Shown here one piece after another: positions 11,095-22,739 of a stretch of DNA of 64,000 nucleotides. The DNA is from Tillus elongatus. Lineage: Eukaryota > Arthropoda > Insecta > Coleoptera > Cleridae. Positions within the stretch are counted from its first letter, which is position 1. The number at the start of each line of letters is the position of its first letter. Where the stretch lies: assembly GCA_964006375.1 (NCBI GenBank), contig OZ023264.1:171900295-171964294 (forward strand), written 5' to 3'. The notes beneath the pieces are model-generated. The model saw only the letters and a program-made list of their open reading frames with translations. It did no database searches and was not told the origin of the DNA. A program made the position numbers and the translations under genes.

Positions 11095-12208
11095 TTGTAT
11101 ACAGTCTCTATTTTTAGTGAACTTTCTTCAAAAAATAATGGGCCGATTTTGATTAAATTCGGTGAATACCTTCCTTTTGCAAATCGCTTGGATAAGTTTG
11201 TTAGTCAGGAAAATCGGACCAGGGTTTTCCGGAAAATTTTGGGTTTTCCCTCAAAAAAATTTATATCTCCGGAATTAACAAAGTAAGGGCAACCAAATTT
11301 GGTACGCTGGTTTATGTCATTATAGGCGCCTACCAAAATGTAGCTTTGTAGGTCAAAAGACAAAAAAGTTATGGGCATTTAAAGAAAAATAAATTGGGGT
11401 TTTCCTCAAAACGTCAAAGTGACAATTGAAAACGTCAAAATTCGCAACATTTAGGCAAAGAACTTGAATCTAATACGGGCTCTGGAAAGAAAATGTCTTA
11501 AGAAGAATGTTTTACAAACCCTGAAGTCTTAGTTTCAACCGTCATCGTCCTTCATTTTACTAAAATATTTCCAGAAAATTCATTTCAAATAGACCCTTTC
11601 TCTGATGCTTGGCAGTAGCCTTAGCTATAGAATTTATCGTTTAACGGTATATAATTTTTGTAGAATTTTCGTAAAAAATCAATAAAGCTTAATATATCCG
11701 TTATTATGCAAGATATGAAAAAATATTGTATACATTAACTATACGGTGTCTTGAGCTACACCTTAAAAAATTATTGCTACCATCACAGGGTGGCCCAAAA
11801 GTCGTTGGTGATACAAATAAAATTTTTTTAGTGGAAAACGCATTATGTTTTTGCATTTTCCATCGAAATATAATGCATGTTTGTAAGTGAAGAAATTCTG
11901 GACGCAGCAAGTGCGTTATGGTGGAGAATTTTGATTAAATGCTTTATATTTGAAAAGCTCAATTTGCTATTAACCTTGACCAAGAAACGGATTTTTTCGG
12001 TTACATTTTAAGTTTACTTTCGGAAATTTCTGTACGTTTTCAAACAATAAAGTTATTTTGACGAAACATGGCACATTGTTTTTACTATATAGGTTATACT
12101 GGTAACCAAATTTGATGCCTGCTTTCTGAAAAATCCCACATATTTGCCATTAAAAACATTTTAATGAAAATTCACTAGCATAACGCACTTGCTGCGTCCA
12201 GAATTTTT
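11095..12208 (+). repeat. Hub repeat, long right part, reference copy
   Basis: Starts in AAAAAATAATGGGCCGATTT and passes TGGATAAGTTTGTTAGTCAG, AACGTCAAAGTGACAATTGA and TAGGCAAAGAACTTGAATC. It continues through GGCCCAAAAGTCGTTGGTGA into the ~316-bp inverted-repeat unit at 11893. The same order of blocks appears at 22.86-23.91 kb (+) and 53.33-52.2 kb (-). No coding potential. Class unknown: no TIR, poly-A or target duplication can be assigned to the whole. Confidence 0.75.
11893..12208. mobile_element. MITE-like unit with ~36-bp terminal inverted repeats, copy 1
   Basis: Begins AAATTCTGGACGCAGCAAGT, then GCGTTATGGT, and ends with the reverse complement (GCATAACGCACTTGCTGCGT, CCAGAATTTT). The interior holds CAATTTGCTATTAACCTTG and TGGTAACCAAATTTGATGCC. 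Full copies are at 23606-23916 and (reversed) 51431-51753, and end fragments occur near 680, 19.1, 48.87 and 52.5 kb. The ends are the most conserved part, as expected for a transposase-mobilised non-autonomous element. Confidence 0.75.
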
Positions 12209-12436
12209 AACACTTTGTGTTATTTGGAGCTGGCGTGACAACATACTACTTGGTTCCGCAACTAGGTGGCGCCACGTTCATCACTCACTTGTCCTACTTA
12301 CCTAATTGGCTCGGCACTGACTTTAAATAGATAAGTGGGTAGCGCATATAATAATGTCTCATTTAAACTAATTTTTGCCTTTTGAATGAAACCTGTATTC
12401 CACTTATTTTTCTCCCTTTAGTTCCTATTTTGAAGT

Positions 12437-13978
<1,542 letters not shown>

Positions 13979-14049
<71 letters not shown>
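13979..14049. repeat. (TA)n microsatellite, 71 bp
   Basis: Pure TA run preceded by CTATAGCAA. Confidence 0.95.
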
Positions 14050-14053
<4 letters not shown>

Positions 14054-15671
14054 GTATGCGATGTTGTGTTTAAGATCCCTACTCTTCGTGGAAAAAGGAA
14101 TGTGTTGGTCCAATTGCCAAGTTGGTGAGATTATACCGTTCCCTAGCGTAGGTAAATGGCTGATCACTGACACCAATGATCACTTTTTTACGAAGATAGG
14201 CATGTGTTAAAAAACAAAATGAATACATACAATTGTATCTTTGCATGGGACTTTATGAGCTTTTATCTTGTTTACCATTTAGATGGTAAGTGAAGATCAT
14301 GCATTTTAATATTATATTTATGTTTAGAACATACAGAACAGGATCCCAATTTATCTTTACATCATCTGTTACAGACTCATCAATTTTTCATAGTTATATG
14401 AAACAGCTATGATAATAGCAAACGAATTTCCTATTCTGAAGACATGGCGTGATCCTGTAACGACGTGAAACACTTGATGGATTGCTGTGTCTCTATGATC
14501 CCGCCCTTGAAAAACTGTCCCGGACGTCCTGCACTGGACACCCAGGCTTTGCACTACTGGCTCGGGCACGAGTGTCCATTATCCCAGAATAACCCGGCGT
14601 TTCTTACTACACATTGTCCGACGATCTCGCGGAAAAGACTTATATCTCCTAACAATGCACTTGGCTATGATACTTATTTCATTTACACTGAAAATAGAGA
14701 GAGAGAAAATATAACAATGTTATAACGTCTCTTGAGATCACAATGGGAATTATATCTTTGAGAGGAAGTGTGAATTCTGTAAGGTCGATACAATAGAGAC
14801 TTTTTATAGGTTAAGGACTATCTAGCCCCTTGATGAATGTGTCCGTCTATTTCAACTGCTGCAGGTTTCTAATTTAGCTGTGTTGAATTTACTTTTTATT
14901 CTTCTTTCTCTAATATACTTTTTAAAATAACTTTGTTATTTCTAGTATTATATGTGTTTATAAGTTGTTTCAATTAAAATAATTTAACAAAATTAAAAGT
15001 TTGGATGGAGCAAGTGCACTATCCCATCCCAAACTGGATGGGAATGTATTTCTATCCCGTTATCATTAGAAATAGGGAGACGGTTAAATTATCAATGTCT
15101 TGTAGAATATCATGCTCGTTCCAAATATGACTTGTATTTTGCCCTGACTCTTTTCGTTTTCGAGTTATTTTGAAAAAAAAAAATTTGTCGATTTATTTCT
15201 TCTTCAATATGTAAGTAGGCGTTGATCTGACATCTCTAAGACTTGCACATCATCAGGACATTTTTTACAGAGTAATCTTTTTGTGTTATTCTCAGCTTTG
15301 GATTGTTATTTGTTTTTGAGCTACAGGTATCAACGTTTGTTTTTATTATGGCAGCCATATTGGATTTTTTGCCCATGTGATATCCTGTGAAAAGAGCTTT
15401 CCAATGATGTACAACATGCTTGAGAAATCTTGTAATTGTACTGACAATTTTGAGAAAAACCGTTTTGAGGATAGTAGGCTATGAAATCCAATACCAGAAA
15501 ACAAATTACAAAACAAAAGTGTTCAAAGAGCAGTAGGCCGTGGAGTCTAACAATAGACTTCTACTTTTAACATAATTTTTCGTAATGATTCACGTTAAAG
15601 AAAAGAACTTTCAGCACACTAATGAATCGGCTCATTATTTACAACATTATCCTAAAAAATTGTTATAATTT
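14050..15671. other. No recognised feature
   Basis: A GC-richer patch at about 14450-14620 has no motif I recognise on either strand. About 14115-14160 faintly resembles the family A SINE body (CCGTTCCCTAGCGTAGGTAA) and may be an eroded copy. 15.1-15.5 kb is AT-rich with no coding signal. Confidence 0.35.
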
Positions 15672-15681
15672 AATTAAATAG

Positions 15682-15985
15682 TTTTTTTTTTCTTTAACGT
15701 CGGCCTATTTCCGCGACTATGGCCTATCACCGACGCCAGGGAGCAGTATCACCTCACTATCCTGGAAATTTTGCTGAACCCCTGTCTTTCTGTAAGGAGG
15801 GTAGGGATCTTTAACATCGCATGGACACGGGACCGACGGCTTTACGCCCCCTCCGAAGGGCGGAACGTGCAGACATTCAACTTGCTCAAATAGAATGCCA
15901 GAACCTCGGTTGATATTAATTTTACAGTTTGTCCTGAAAAAGTGAAAGGAGTATGCCGGGATCGAACCCAGTACCCTTCAGTTCA
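15682..15985 (-). mobile_element. tRNA-derived SINE (family A), copy 4, 5'-truncated
   Basis: On the minus strand it starts just upstream of the B box (ACTGGGTTCGATCCC), so the A box is missing. The body and 3' end (CCGACGTTAAAGAAA) are complete. It is flanked by a 10-bp direct repeat AATTAAATAG (about 15672-15681 and 15986-15995). The target duplication right at the truncated 5' edge shows it inserted already truncated, as happens when LINE-driven reverse transcription stops early. Confidence 0.9.
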
Positions 15986-16264
15986 AATTAAATAGCTAAA
16001 CCTTGCAAATAACTAAATTTACTAAGAACTCAATAAAAAGCAGATTAACGATTTACGAAGACGAGTTTGAAAATTGTTTGATTTTTAAACGTAAGTCAAC
16101 TGAAAAACAACAGAAGAAAGGTTTCTATGGATATAAGACTATCGCGACAATTAAGAATACTGTCATTCTTAATTATCTGAACAATTTGAAGTGTATTTAA
16201 CACGTTTTTTAAATTTTGTACTAAATAGTTTGTTTCCTGTTTATTTTAAATATTATTCAACAAT

Positions 16265-17344
16265 ATGTTCAGTAATGCAGAATATTTTGACACGTTGCAA
16301 GGTTATATTCGTTCTAACCGAAATACTGAGACAGCTGCAAATTCATATCAAAACAACTATCTAGAAAAACGACAACCAGACACCAGAATATTTCGCAGGA
16401 TAGTGACCAATCTATTGAACGACGGTAGCTTCCATGCAAAGAAACTACCAATGCCTAGAAATGAAGAAAGAAATAATGCCGTCTTACAGGTTCAAACGAA
16501 AACCCTCCGCAATCTGTTCGGTTTTATGGTGAACAAATTAACGTTCCAAAAAGTACGGTACACCGTGTATTAAAACAAAGTCATTCCCATCCATACAAAC
16601 CTATAATCATACAAGGCTTAAATGTTGACGATTACCCTAAGCGACTACAATTCTGCAGATGATATCAAGGACAATGTCAGCAAGATTTAGCTTTTCATTT
16701 GAAAATAATATGGACTGATGAATCCAGATTTACAAATTGTGGTGTGTATAATCGCCATAGTAGGCATTATTGGGCAAATGAATATCCCCATCTAAAGGAA
16801 GAAAGACGATTGCAAGACAGATTTGGTATTAATGTTTGGTGCGGCTTAATAGGTAAAAACTCTTATTTTTTATTGTAGATGAGACAGTTAATTTTCAAAA
16901 ATTTTAGGTAACTTCATTGTTGGTCTGTTCTTTTTTGAAAATAATTTAACTGGGGAACGGTATCTCAATCTATTCAGAAATGATATCTTACCAACAATTA
17001 GAAGACTTAATGATAATTTAAACGAGATTTGGTACCAACAAGACGGCTGTCCAGCTCGCAATGCTAGGATCGCCAAAGAAGTTTGGTACCAAAATTTTTA
17101 TAATAGTGTCATTTGTAACATTGAGCCGGTTCATTGGTGTGCTCCAATTCCTGATGTAACACCCAGGGATTTTTATTTTTGGGGTACTCTGAAGAATGAT
17201 GTGTATAAATTCGATCCACCACAAAATATCAATAAATTACGAAACAGAATCACGGAATCTGTAAACCATATTCATCAAAACACCCTCACCAGAGTTTGCA
17301 GGCATGTTTCTGCCTATTTATACTTATTTTTATTATCACTTTGA
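16265..17344 (+). pseudogene. Tc1/mariner-group transposase, DD41D type (locus 1), with a 55-bp intron
   Basis: A transposase that would cut and paste DNA at TA sites. The N-terminal part runs from 16265 to about 16535. After a frameshift the HTH end and linker read VPKSTVHRVLKQSHSHPYKP. The first catalytic Asp is in IIWTDESRF, the second in IWYQQDGCPAR and the third in PDVTPRDFYFWG, 41 residues after the second, matching the other DD41D elements here. Between NVWCGLIG and NFIVGLFFF a 55-base insert (16853-16907) has GT/AG ends, contains stops, and restores the frame when removed. One further in-frame stop (TGA in place of a probable Trp) lies just after LQFCR. No TIRs were recognised around it. 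Probably a single recent inactivation plus one frameshift. Confidence 0.85.
16853..16907 (+). other. Predicted 55-bp intron in DD41D transposase
   Basis: Donor AG|GTAAAAAC and acceptor ATTTTAG|GTAAC. Removal joins GGC TTA ATA G to GT AAC TTC, giving GLIGNFIVG. That matches the family pattern of a hydrophobic strand (GIFGDRLIGPIFL in locus 4). The nearer AG at 16877 leads to a stop. The first GT of the intron and the GT just after the acceptor are alike. Confidence 0.7.
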
Positions 17345-18153
17345 ATAATTCTTATTTAAATTTCACTTTCTGACTTTTAACTATACGGTTTTTTATTAAT
17401 TTATCGCTGACAGGATTTCCGAAGTTTTTTTGCTAAAACGGTAAAAAGTCTCAAAACCTATAGAAAACTTGAATCTGGAACGATTTTTTTCTTTGTCGGT
17501 CTGTCGCTCAGTCGGCCTGTTGTCCTGTATGTCTGTCTGTTAGTAGGCGCAATAACTTGCGAATAAATCGAGATATCATCTTCAAATTTGGTGTCCAGTT
17601 AGCACCCAACAAAGGGACGTGGTTTTTTTGGGTAAGATCGCTTCAAGGGGTAGGGGATAAATGAGGGCGATTTTGTAAAAATTGACATTTTTTCGTTAAG
17701 ACTCGAGTAATATAACATTTCAGAAGTTTATGTGTACAGAAATATGAATATTTTGTTTGTGGTTAAGTCAAGACTCTAAAGTTATTTTATGACAATGCCT
17801 TTCTAAGTAGAGTAGATTATCACAGCTATGTGGAAGTTACGATTCAATTTGCACCACTATTTTTTAAGGGTTCTAGTTATATGGCAACTTGAGTTATAGC
17901 CATTTAAAGAAGAGTGTACTCAAGTAGTATCCGCACTACATTGAACAAATTTACAATATAGGCGTTCTTGGCTAAATCGAGGAGCCCCTGCCTTAGGCTT
18001 TCTAAGCAGATGTTTGAACGTTAATCGTTTTTTCACTCTTTCTTTTAAATTGATCGACTTTTCATAGCAAACAATTTGTTTGTGAAACATTTTTTACAGT
18101 GAATTTCCGCAGAAAATGATTTGGAAAATTTTACTAATTAATTCTTTTAGCGA

Positions 18154-18159
<6 letters not shown>
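17345..18159. other. No recognised feature
   Basis: AT-rich with no coding signal. A GTCTGTCGCTCAGTCGGCCT-type pyrimidine patch at about 17.5 kb is simple-sequence-like. Confidence 0.35.

Positions 18160-18239
<80 letters not shown>
18160..18239. repeat. (TA)n microsatellite, 80 bp
   Basis: Pure TA run immediately upstream of the LINE endonuclease fragment. Confidence 0.95.
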
Positions 18240-18241
<2 letters not shown>

Positions 18242-18566
18242 TGTCTAAAAGATAGCTTCCACGAATGTAAACAACAATTTTTCACAATAATATTAGAGGG
18301 GTACAGAAAAATTTCGATGAGTTGCAAGTATTGCTCCGTGGTTTGGACTGTGCGTTTGATTGCATTTTCCTCACGGAAACTAGAAGGCTATATAACCTTG
18401 ATATTTTCGGGATAAATGGCTATGATCTGCTGTATAACGAAGGGAACATAAATATATGTGATGGGCTAATTATCTATATAAGACAGGGACTACACTATAG
18501 ATACAGAGTGGTAAATTTAGGCAGGGTTAAAGCAGTAGAACTTATGGTAAATCATAAACATAAAGT

Positions 18567-18569
<3 letters not shown>
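18240..18569 (+). pseudogene. LINE AP-like endonuclease N-terminal fragment
   Basis: The frame starting near 18280 reads FHNNIRGVQKNFDELQVLL, then FDCIFLTETRRLYN, INGYDLLYN and DGLIIYIRQGL. This is the start of an exonuclease-endonuclease-phosphatase fold as carried by non-LTR retrotransposons. 'NIRG' corresponds to the N in the first conserved block, 'LTET' supplies the catalytic Glu, and the GY/GGLIIYI strands follow. The fragment is cut on both sides by (TA)n. No RT follows. The last 44 bases are repeated in inverted orientation after the TA tract. Confidence 0.8.
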
Positions 18570-18664
<95 letters not shown>

Positions 18665-18704
18665 ACTTTATGTTTATGATTTACCATAAGTTCTACTGCT
18701 TTAA

Positions 18705-18705
<1 letters not shown>
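18526..18705. repeat. 180-bp perfect palindrome centred on (TA)n
   Basis: Arms of 44 bases, GTTAAAGCAGTAGAACTTAT ... (18526-18569) and the exact reverse complement at 18662-18705, enclose a TA tract that is itself self-complementary. The left arm is inside the endonuclease fragment, so the right arm is a copied, flipped version. Confidence 0.95.
18570..18661. repeat. (TA)n microsatellite, ~92 bp
   Basis: TA run forming the loop of the palindrome. Confidence 0.95.

Positions 18706-18707
<2 letters not shown>

Positions 18708-18766
<59 letters not shown>
18708..18766. repeat. (TA)n microsatellite, 59 bp
   Basis: Third TA run in 600 bases, following the right palindrome arm. Confidence 0.95.
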
Positions 18767-18769
<3 letters not shown>

Positions 18770-19359
18770 TTTGCAGAAGATCCTTGTCAGCGAATTTTCG
18801 TGAAAGAGATTGTTTTATGAGTTTTCGTTTTCGAGTTGATTAGAAATTTAAAGCTTTTGAATAAATTCTTTAAATGAGCTCTAACTAGTGTCAGTTTAAA
18901 TTTAATCAAATGAATTTTCATAACACTTCGCAGGCGCAAACTTATAAATATAACTTTTCCGGAAAAATATTGTATTTGTCTTCGAAAATTTTAGAACCTC
19001 CTACAAATAATTTTGATGACATTAGGTGCATACAATTCTAAAATAAAGATTATACTGTCTGCCAAATTTGGTATCTCTTAGAGGAAATAATAATAAAATT
19101 TCTCGACGCAGCAAGTGCGTTATGGCAGCGAATTTTGAATAAACTCTCCAAATTTGCACAATTCTATTTTCTATAAACATAGTAGTAAGTTATTTACTAG
19201 GGAAACATACCAACCAAATTTCAGAAAAATAACTTATTTTTTCAGATACAATCTTTTTTCTGAAAAGTTAAATGTTTTTTTTAAACTGCTGGTCCGATAG
19301 GGCTGGCTAACGAACTCATCGAAGCCATTGATAGAAGAAAAATTCTTGAGAAAGGAACA
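18767..19359. repeat. Degraded hub and MITE-like sequence
   Basis: A MITE end (CTCGACGCAGCAAGTGCGTT, TATGGCAGCGAATTTTG) is clear at about 19098-19134. Neighbouring text resembles hub interior. Nothing coding. Confidence 0.5.
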
Positions 19360-19866
19360 GACCGATTTGCGGCCAGAGATTTTTTTTAAGAAACGCTGAA
19401 ACACGTCAATTTTAATATTGAGGGGGACATGTTTTGACATAAAACTGAACTTTGTCACATCAACCCCTTAAGGGTGGTGATAACAACCCTTATATTTTAA
19501 ATAGGGAACATGGATAGAGTGTTACATCATTTGAAAGCTCTTTCTTTTCTGGATTCAGCACATTAATTTCTTTGGAAGTTTTATCAACTCGTTTAAAAAT
19601 TATTTACCGTTGGAGTTGCAAGAACGTATTTCATTCAATCTGATAAGAAATGCACTAATTAGTCAATTTTTCGTTAAGAAAAACTAAAAAACAAAACCAA
19701 ACGTTCAAAACGTTTATTCAGTTAAGTAAGTTCAAATTGTTGACCACCAGCTTCCATACAAAAGTACAAATTTTGTTCAAAACGAGCTCTGACATTCTGG
19801 AGCATTTGTGGAGTTATTAGACGGCATTCTTCAACAATGCGTCGTCGTAATTCTTCCAGAGACTAT
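19360..19866 (-). pseudogene. DD41D transposon family A, 3' fragment (locus 2)
   Basis: On the minus strand it starts inside the last ~50 codons of the transposase. The sequence is the counterpart of 31.81-31.95 kb (RRRIVEECRLITPQMLQNVR ... ARFEQN). It continues through the stop into the terminal inverted repeat (GTGACAAAGTTCAGTTTTAT, GTGTTTCAGCGTTTCTT). Everything 5' of that is missing, so it cannot encode transposase. Confidence 0.85.
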
Positions 19867-19904
19867 ACTATAACTAATTATGGAATAACAAACATGTTTG
19901 CGGG

Positions 19905-20095
19905 TTCTAGAAGCCCAAATTCGCGCTCATTTGAAAAAATGTTTGCAAAGTCTTACCATCGATACCTCTGTATTAGCGAATTTTTTTTAATAAAAATTTG
20001 CTAATAACTGATATTTAAAAAAGTTGTTTTTAAAATTTTGCAGCTATAACGCACTGACTGCCTCCGACCTTCTTAACATTACGCTATCTACACTT
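19905..20095. repeat. Hub repeat left part with MITE end
   Basis: Contains AAATTCGCGCTCATTTGAAA and CCATCGATACCTCTGTATTA as at 7.6 kb, then a worn ATAACGCACTGACTGCCTCC end near 20045. Confidence 0.55.
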
Positions 20096-20127
20096 TTAAA
20101 GGACTTAATTCCCCAGAATATAATTTT

Positions 20128-20168
20128 GAAGACCTGACGATCGTTTCACTAACAAGGCTATCCTCATA
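20128..20168 (-). ncRNA. Hammerhead-like motif 3, degenerate
   Basis: Minus strand: GAAACGATCGTCAGGTC (stem III pair, tetraloop GATC, GTC) preceded by a TTAGT hairpin side. The CTGATGA core is disrupted (TATGAGGAT). It faces the motif at 20183, forming an inverted pair like the one at 49.8 kb. Confidence 0.3.
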
Positions 20169-20182
20169 AGGGGATGAAATAT

Positions 20183-20227
20183 TTGCTCCGATGGTGCTAA
20201 CCTTGTTAGTGAAACCATCGTCAGGTG
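20183..20227 (+). ncRNA. Hammerhead-like motif 2, core mutated
   Basis: GCTAAC and GTTAGT enclose CTT, then GAAAC, tetraloop CATC and GTC at 20220-20222. The core reads CCGATGG in place of CTGATGA, so cleavage is not expected. Downstream AGGTGTTTAAAAAGG resembles the sequence after motif 1. Confidence 0.4.
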
Positions 20228-20361
20228 TTTAAAAAGGTTCTTTGTTGAATTGTTTTTTTCCAAAAGTGTATTTATCACAGGTTTCAGTCTTTATTTAATG
20301 ATACATCATGGTATAAGAATTTTTTTTCTTCATTTGTAATGAACCTTATTAATATATAGTT

Positions 20362-20711
20362 CAGAACCTCGGTGGTTCAGGGGTAGGAACGTGTGCCTCT
20401 GAACCGAAGGGTACTGGGTTCGATCCCGGGGTACTCCTTTCACTTTTTCAGTACAAACTGTAAAATTAACATCAACCAAGGTTCTGACATTGTATTTGAG
20501 CAAGTTGAATGCCTGCACGTTCCGCCCTTCGGAGGGGGCGTAAAGCCGTCGGTCCCATGTCCATGCGATGTTGGGAACGTTAAAGATCCCTACCCTCCTT
20601 ACAGAAAGGCAGGGGTTCGGCAAAATTTCCAGGATAGTGGGGTGAAACTGCTCCCTGGCGTCGGTGATTGGCCATAGTCGCGGAAATAGGCCGACGTTAA
20701 AGAAAGAAAAA
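20362..20711 (+). mobile_element. tRNA-derived SINE (family A), copy 5, full length
   Basis: Intact A-box-like (TGGTTCAGGGG) and B-box (GGTTCGATCCC) sequences and a full body ending GGCCGACGTTAAAGAAAG. An 11-bp target duplication AATATATAGTT flanks it (20351-20361 and 20712-20722). Same length and layout as copy 2. Confidence 0.95.
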
Positions 20712-20812
20712 AATATATAGTTACATTCTATATCCATATTACATATAAATCAACTTGCATAAACAAAATAAATCGAACAAGCTCGATCAGTTTCGTTTAC
20801 CAGAAGCTATAT

Positions 20813-22022
20813 ACGAGGGCGCGTCAACAAGTCCGTCACTTTTTTTATTTCCCCCCTATTCACAGGAAGGGCAACACTGCTCCTGTCAACAAGCATCTGT
20901 CATTGACTGCTGTCAAATTTTGAACAAGCTGCATCATTTAGTTTGTGTTAGATAGCCATTGAAAGTAGACAACCTCTTTGAGTTATAAAGAAAATGGAAA
21001 AAAGTGAATTTCGTGTGCTCATCAAACATTATTTTTTGCGGAAAAAAATCATCACTCAAACCAAGGTTAAGCTTGATGAATACTATGGGGACTCTGCACC
21101 ATCAATTTTGATGGTAAAAAAGTAGTTTACTGAATTTTGTTGCGCCCGTACAAGCACAAATGACGCCGAACTTTCTGGACGCCCAGTTAAGGTCGCTATA
21201 CCCGAAACAATTGAAAAAATTCATGATATGGTGTTGGCCGATCGGAGATTGAAAGAGCGGGAGATTGTGAAAGCCATAGGCATATCACATGGCTCAGTAG
21301 TTTCGATTTTGCATGATCACTTGGGTATGAGGAAGCTATCCGCAAGATAGGTGCCGCGTTTGATCACAATGGACCATAAACGCAATCGTGTGACAACTTC
21401 GAAGGAGTGTTTGACGTTGTTCAACCGCAATACTCAAAACAGTGGGATTTTCCGTACGGTTCGGCGCCGAAGAAGGCCAAGGTGGGTTTGTCAGCCAATA
21501 AAGTCATGGCGTCCGTTTTTTGGGATGCACGCGGTATAATCCACATTGATTACCTTCAAAAGGGAAGAACAATGAATGACGAATATTATAGAAACTTATT
21601 GGACCGATTCAATGACGATTTAAAGAAAAAACGACCGCATTTGGCCAACAAAAAAGTTCTTTTCCACCAAGACAATGCAAGGGTGTAGTCTCGATGGCGA
21701 AATTGGATAAATTGGGACACGAATTGCTCCCTAATCCGCTCTATTCTTCGGATTTAGCCCCGAGTGACTATTTCTTGTTTCCAAACTTAAAGAAATGGCT
21801 CGGCGGAAAGAGATTTAACTCGAATGATGAAATCATGTCACAAACAAATACCTATTTTGAGGACCACGACAAATCTTATTTTTTGGAAGGGATAAAAAAA
21901 TTGGCGAAACGTTGGACGAAGTGTATAGAGCTCAAAGGAGACTATGTTGAGTAATAAAATAATTTTTTGTCAAAAAACCTGTGTTTTATTAAAAAAGTCA
22001 AGGACTTATTGACCCGTCTTCG
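20813..22022 (+). mobile_element. mariner transposon, 1,210 bp, defective
   Basis: The ends form imperfect inverted repeats (CGAGGGCGCGTCAACAAGTC left; reverse-complement right end CGAAGACGGGTCAATAAGTC), each flanked by TA (20811-20812 and 22023-22024), the mariner target. It carries one transposase pseudogene. The length is normal to slightly short for mariner, in line with the internal deletion. Confidence 0.9.
20994..21954 (+). pseudogene. mariner transposase (DD34D), first catalytic Asp deleted
   Basis: Starts MEKSEFRVLIKHYFLRK at 20994 and ends WTKCIELKGDYVE. The N-terminal HTH region has a stop after SILMVKK. The HPV-type linker is SGRPVKVAIPETIEK, and the second HTH ends in another stop (RKLSAR*). 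Near 21425-21440 the frame jumps from ECLTLFNRN straight to YSKQWDFPYG, so the block with the first catalytic Asp (normally VDETW) is missing. The second Asp is in VLFHQDNARV. A frameshift follows, and the third is in SSDLAPSDYFLFPNL, 34 residues on after correction, the mariner spacing. Non-functional on at least four counts. Confidence 0.9.
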
Positions 22023-22024
22023 TA

Positions 22025-22739
22025 GCATTGAACAAGCTAAACACAAGCGGTGTAAATCAGTCCATTCACACACACCTCAAGCTATTATCAACAAAATCTC
22101 GAATGTGCCCGGCGAGACCTACGAGTAGTGGTTTGAAATTTTTAGTTTAGCTTTTTGCCGCCGTTTCCAATTGGACATATTTATGGTTGTGGGCAAATTT
22201 ATTGTGTTTTTGTACTGCAGCTCTCGCTTAGCAGCAGCAAAGTGTGATCAGAGCGCTTCTTTTAAGAGATTAAAGTGTAAAAGACTAGCTGCAGGTGCTA
22301 CAGTGATCGACTCTAATTGAAAATTAGAGCGGCATCCATGTTCTCATCCGATAAGGCTTACTTATTTATAAGTACTTCGGCATTCTTTCTTGTTTTCGTG
22401 TAATTTCTCGACACGCTGCGTTTCTTATTTACGTCCAGTCGCATATAAGTTGAACAGTTTGTGGCTTAGCGAAATTCAAAGTAAAAAAAATATATTTAGT
22501 GAATCTTATTTTCCATATTACCGTATTGTAGAAGATTATTCAACTTAGATAAATAAACAAATTGATTTGCACTATTTTAGTGAACGTATAACTGCAGTTT
22601 TGCTAAAGTTCTCAGCTTTGTCAAATACAGAATAAGGGTGAGATTTTACATTTTAATATCTATTTCGTGAGGAGTGAAGCTTTCTGTCTCCTCAGGTAAA
22701 CGGTATCGACTCGGAGCTACCTGTTTTTAGTGAATTTTC
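22025..22739. other. No recognised feature
   Basis: AT-rich sequence between the mariner element and the hub repeat. No motif recognised. Confidence 0.4.

Larger units (their letters stand above)
10919..12288. mobile_element. Composite non-coding element bounded by ~84-bp inverted repeats
   Basis: The left arm 10919-11003 (ending CCAAATAACACAAAGTGTTA) and right arm 12205-12288 are reverse complements with about five to seven differences. Just inside the left arm is a second hairpin (about 11005-11036 against 11077-11115, AACTAACAATTTTAG with its complement). The interior is a hub repeat (11116-12208). There is no transposase. It could be a non-autonomous DNA transposon that captured or contains the hub repeat, or a nested pair. 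Confidence 0.7.

Noticed and set aside
14465..14725. GC-richer patch with 66-86-codon frames
   Set aside because: Looked for transposase or RT motifs in all frames and found none.
20330..20737. 135-codon minus-strand open frame repeated at several places
   Set aside because: It lies wholly in the family A SINE. Similar frames at 3.7-4.0 and 8.4-8.7 kb recur only because the SINE recurs.
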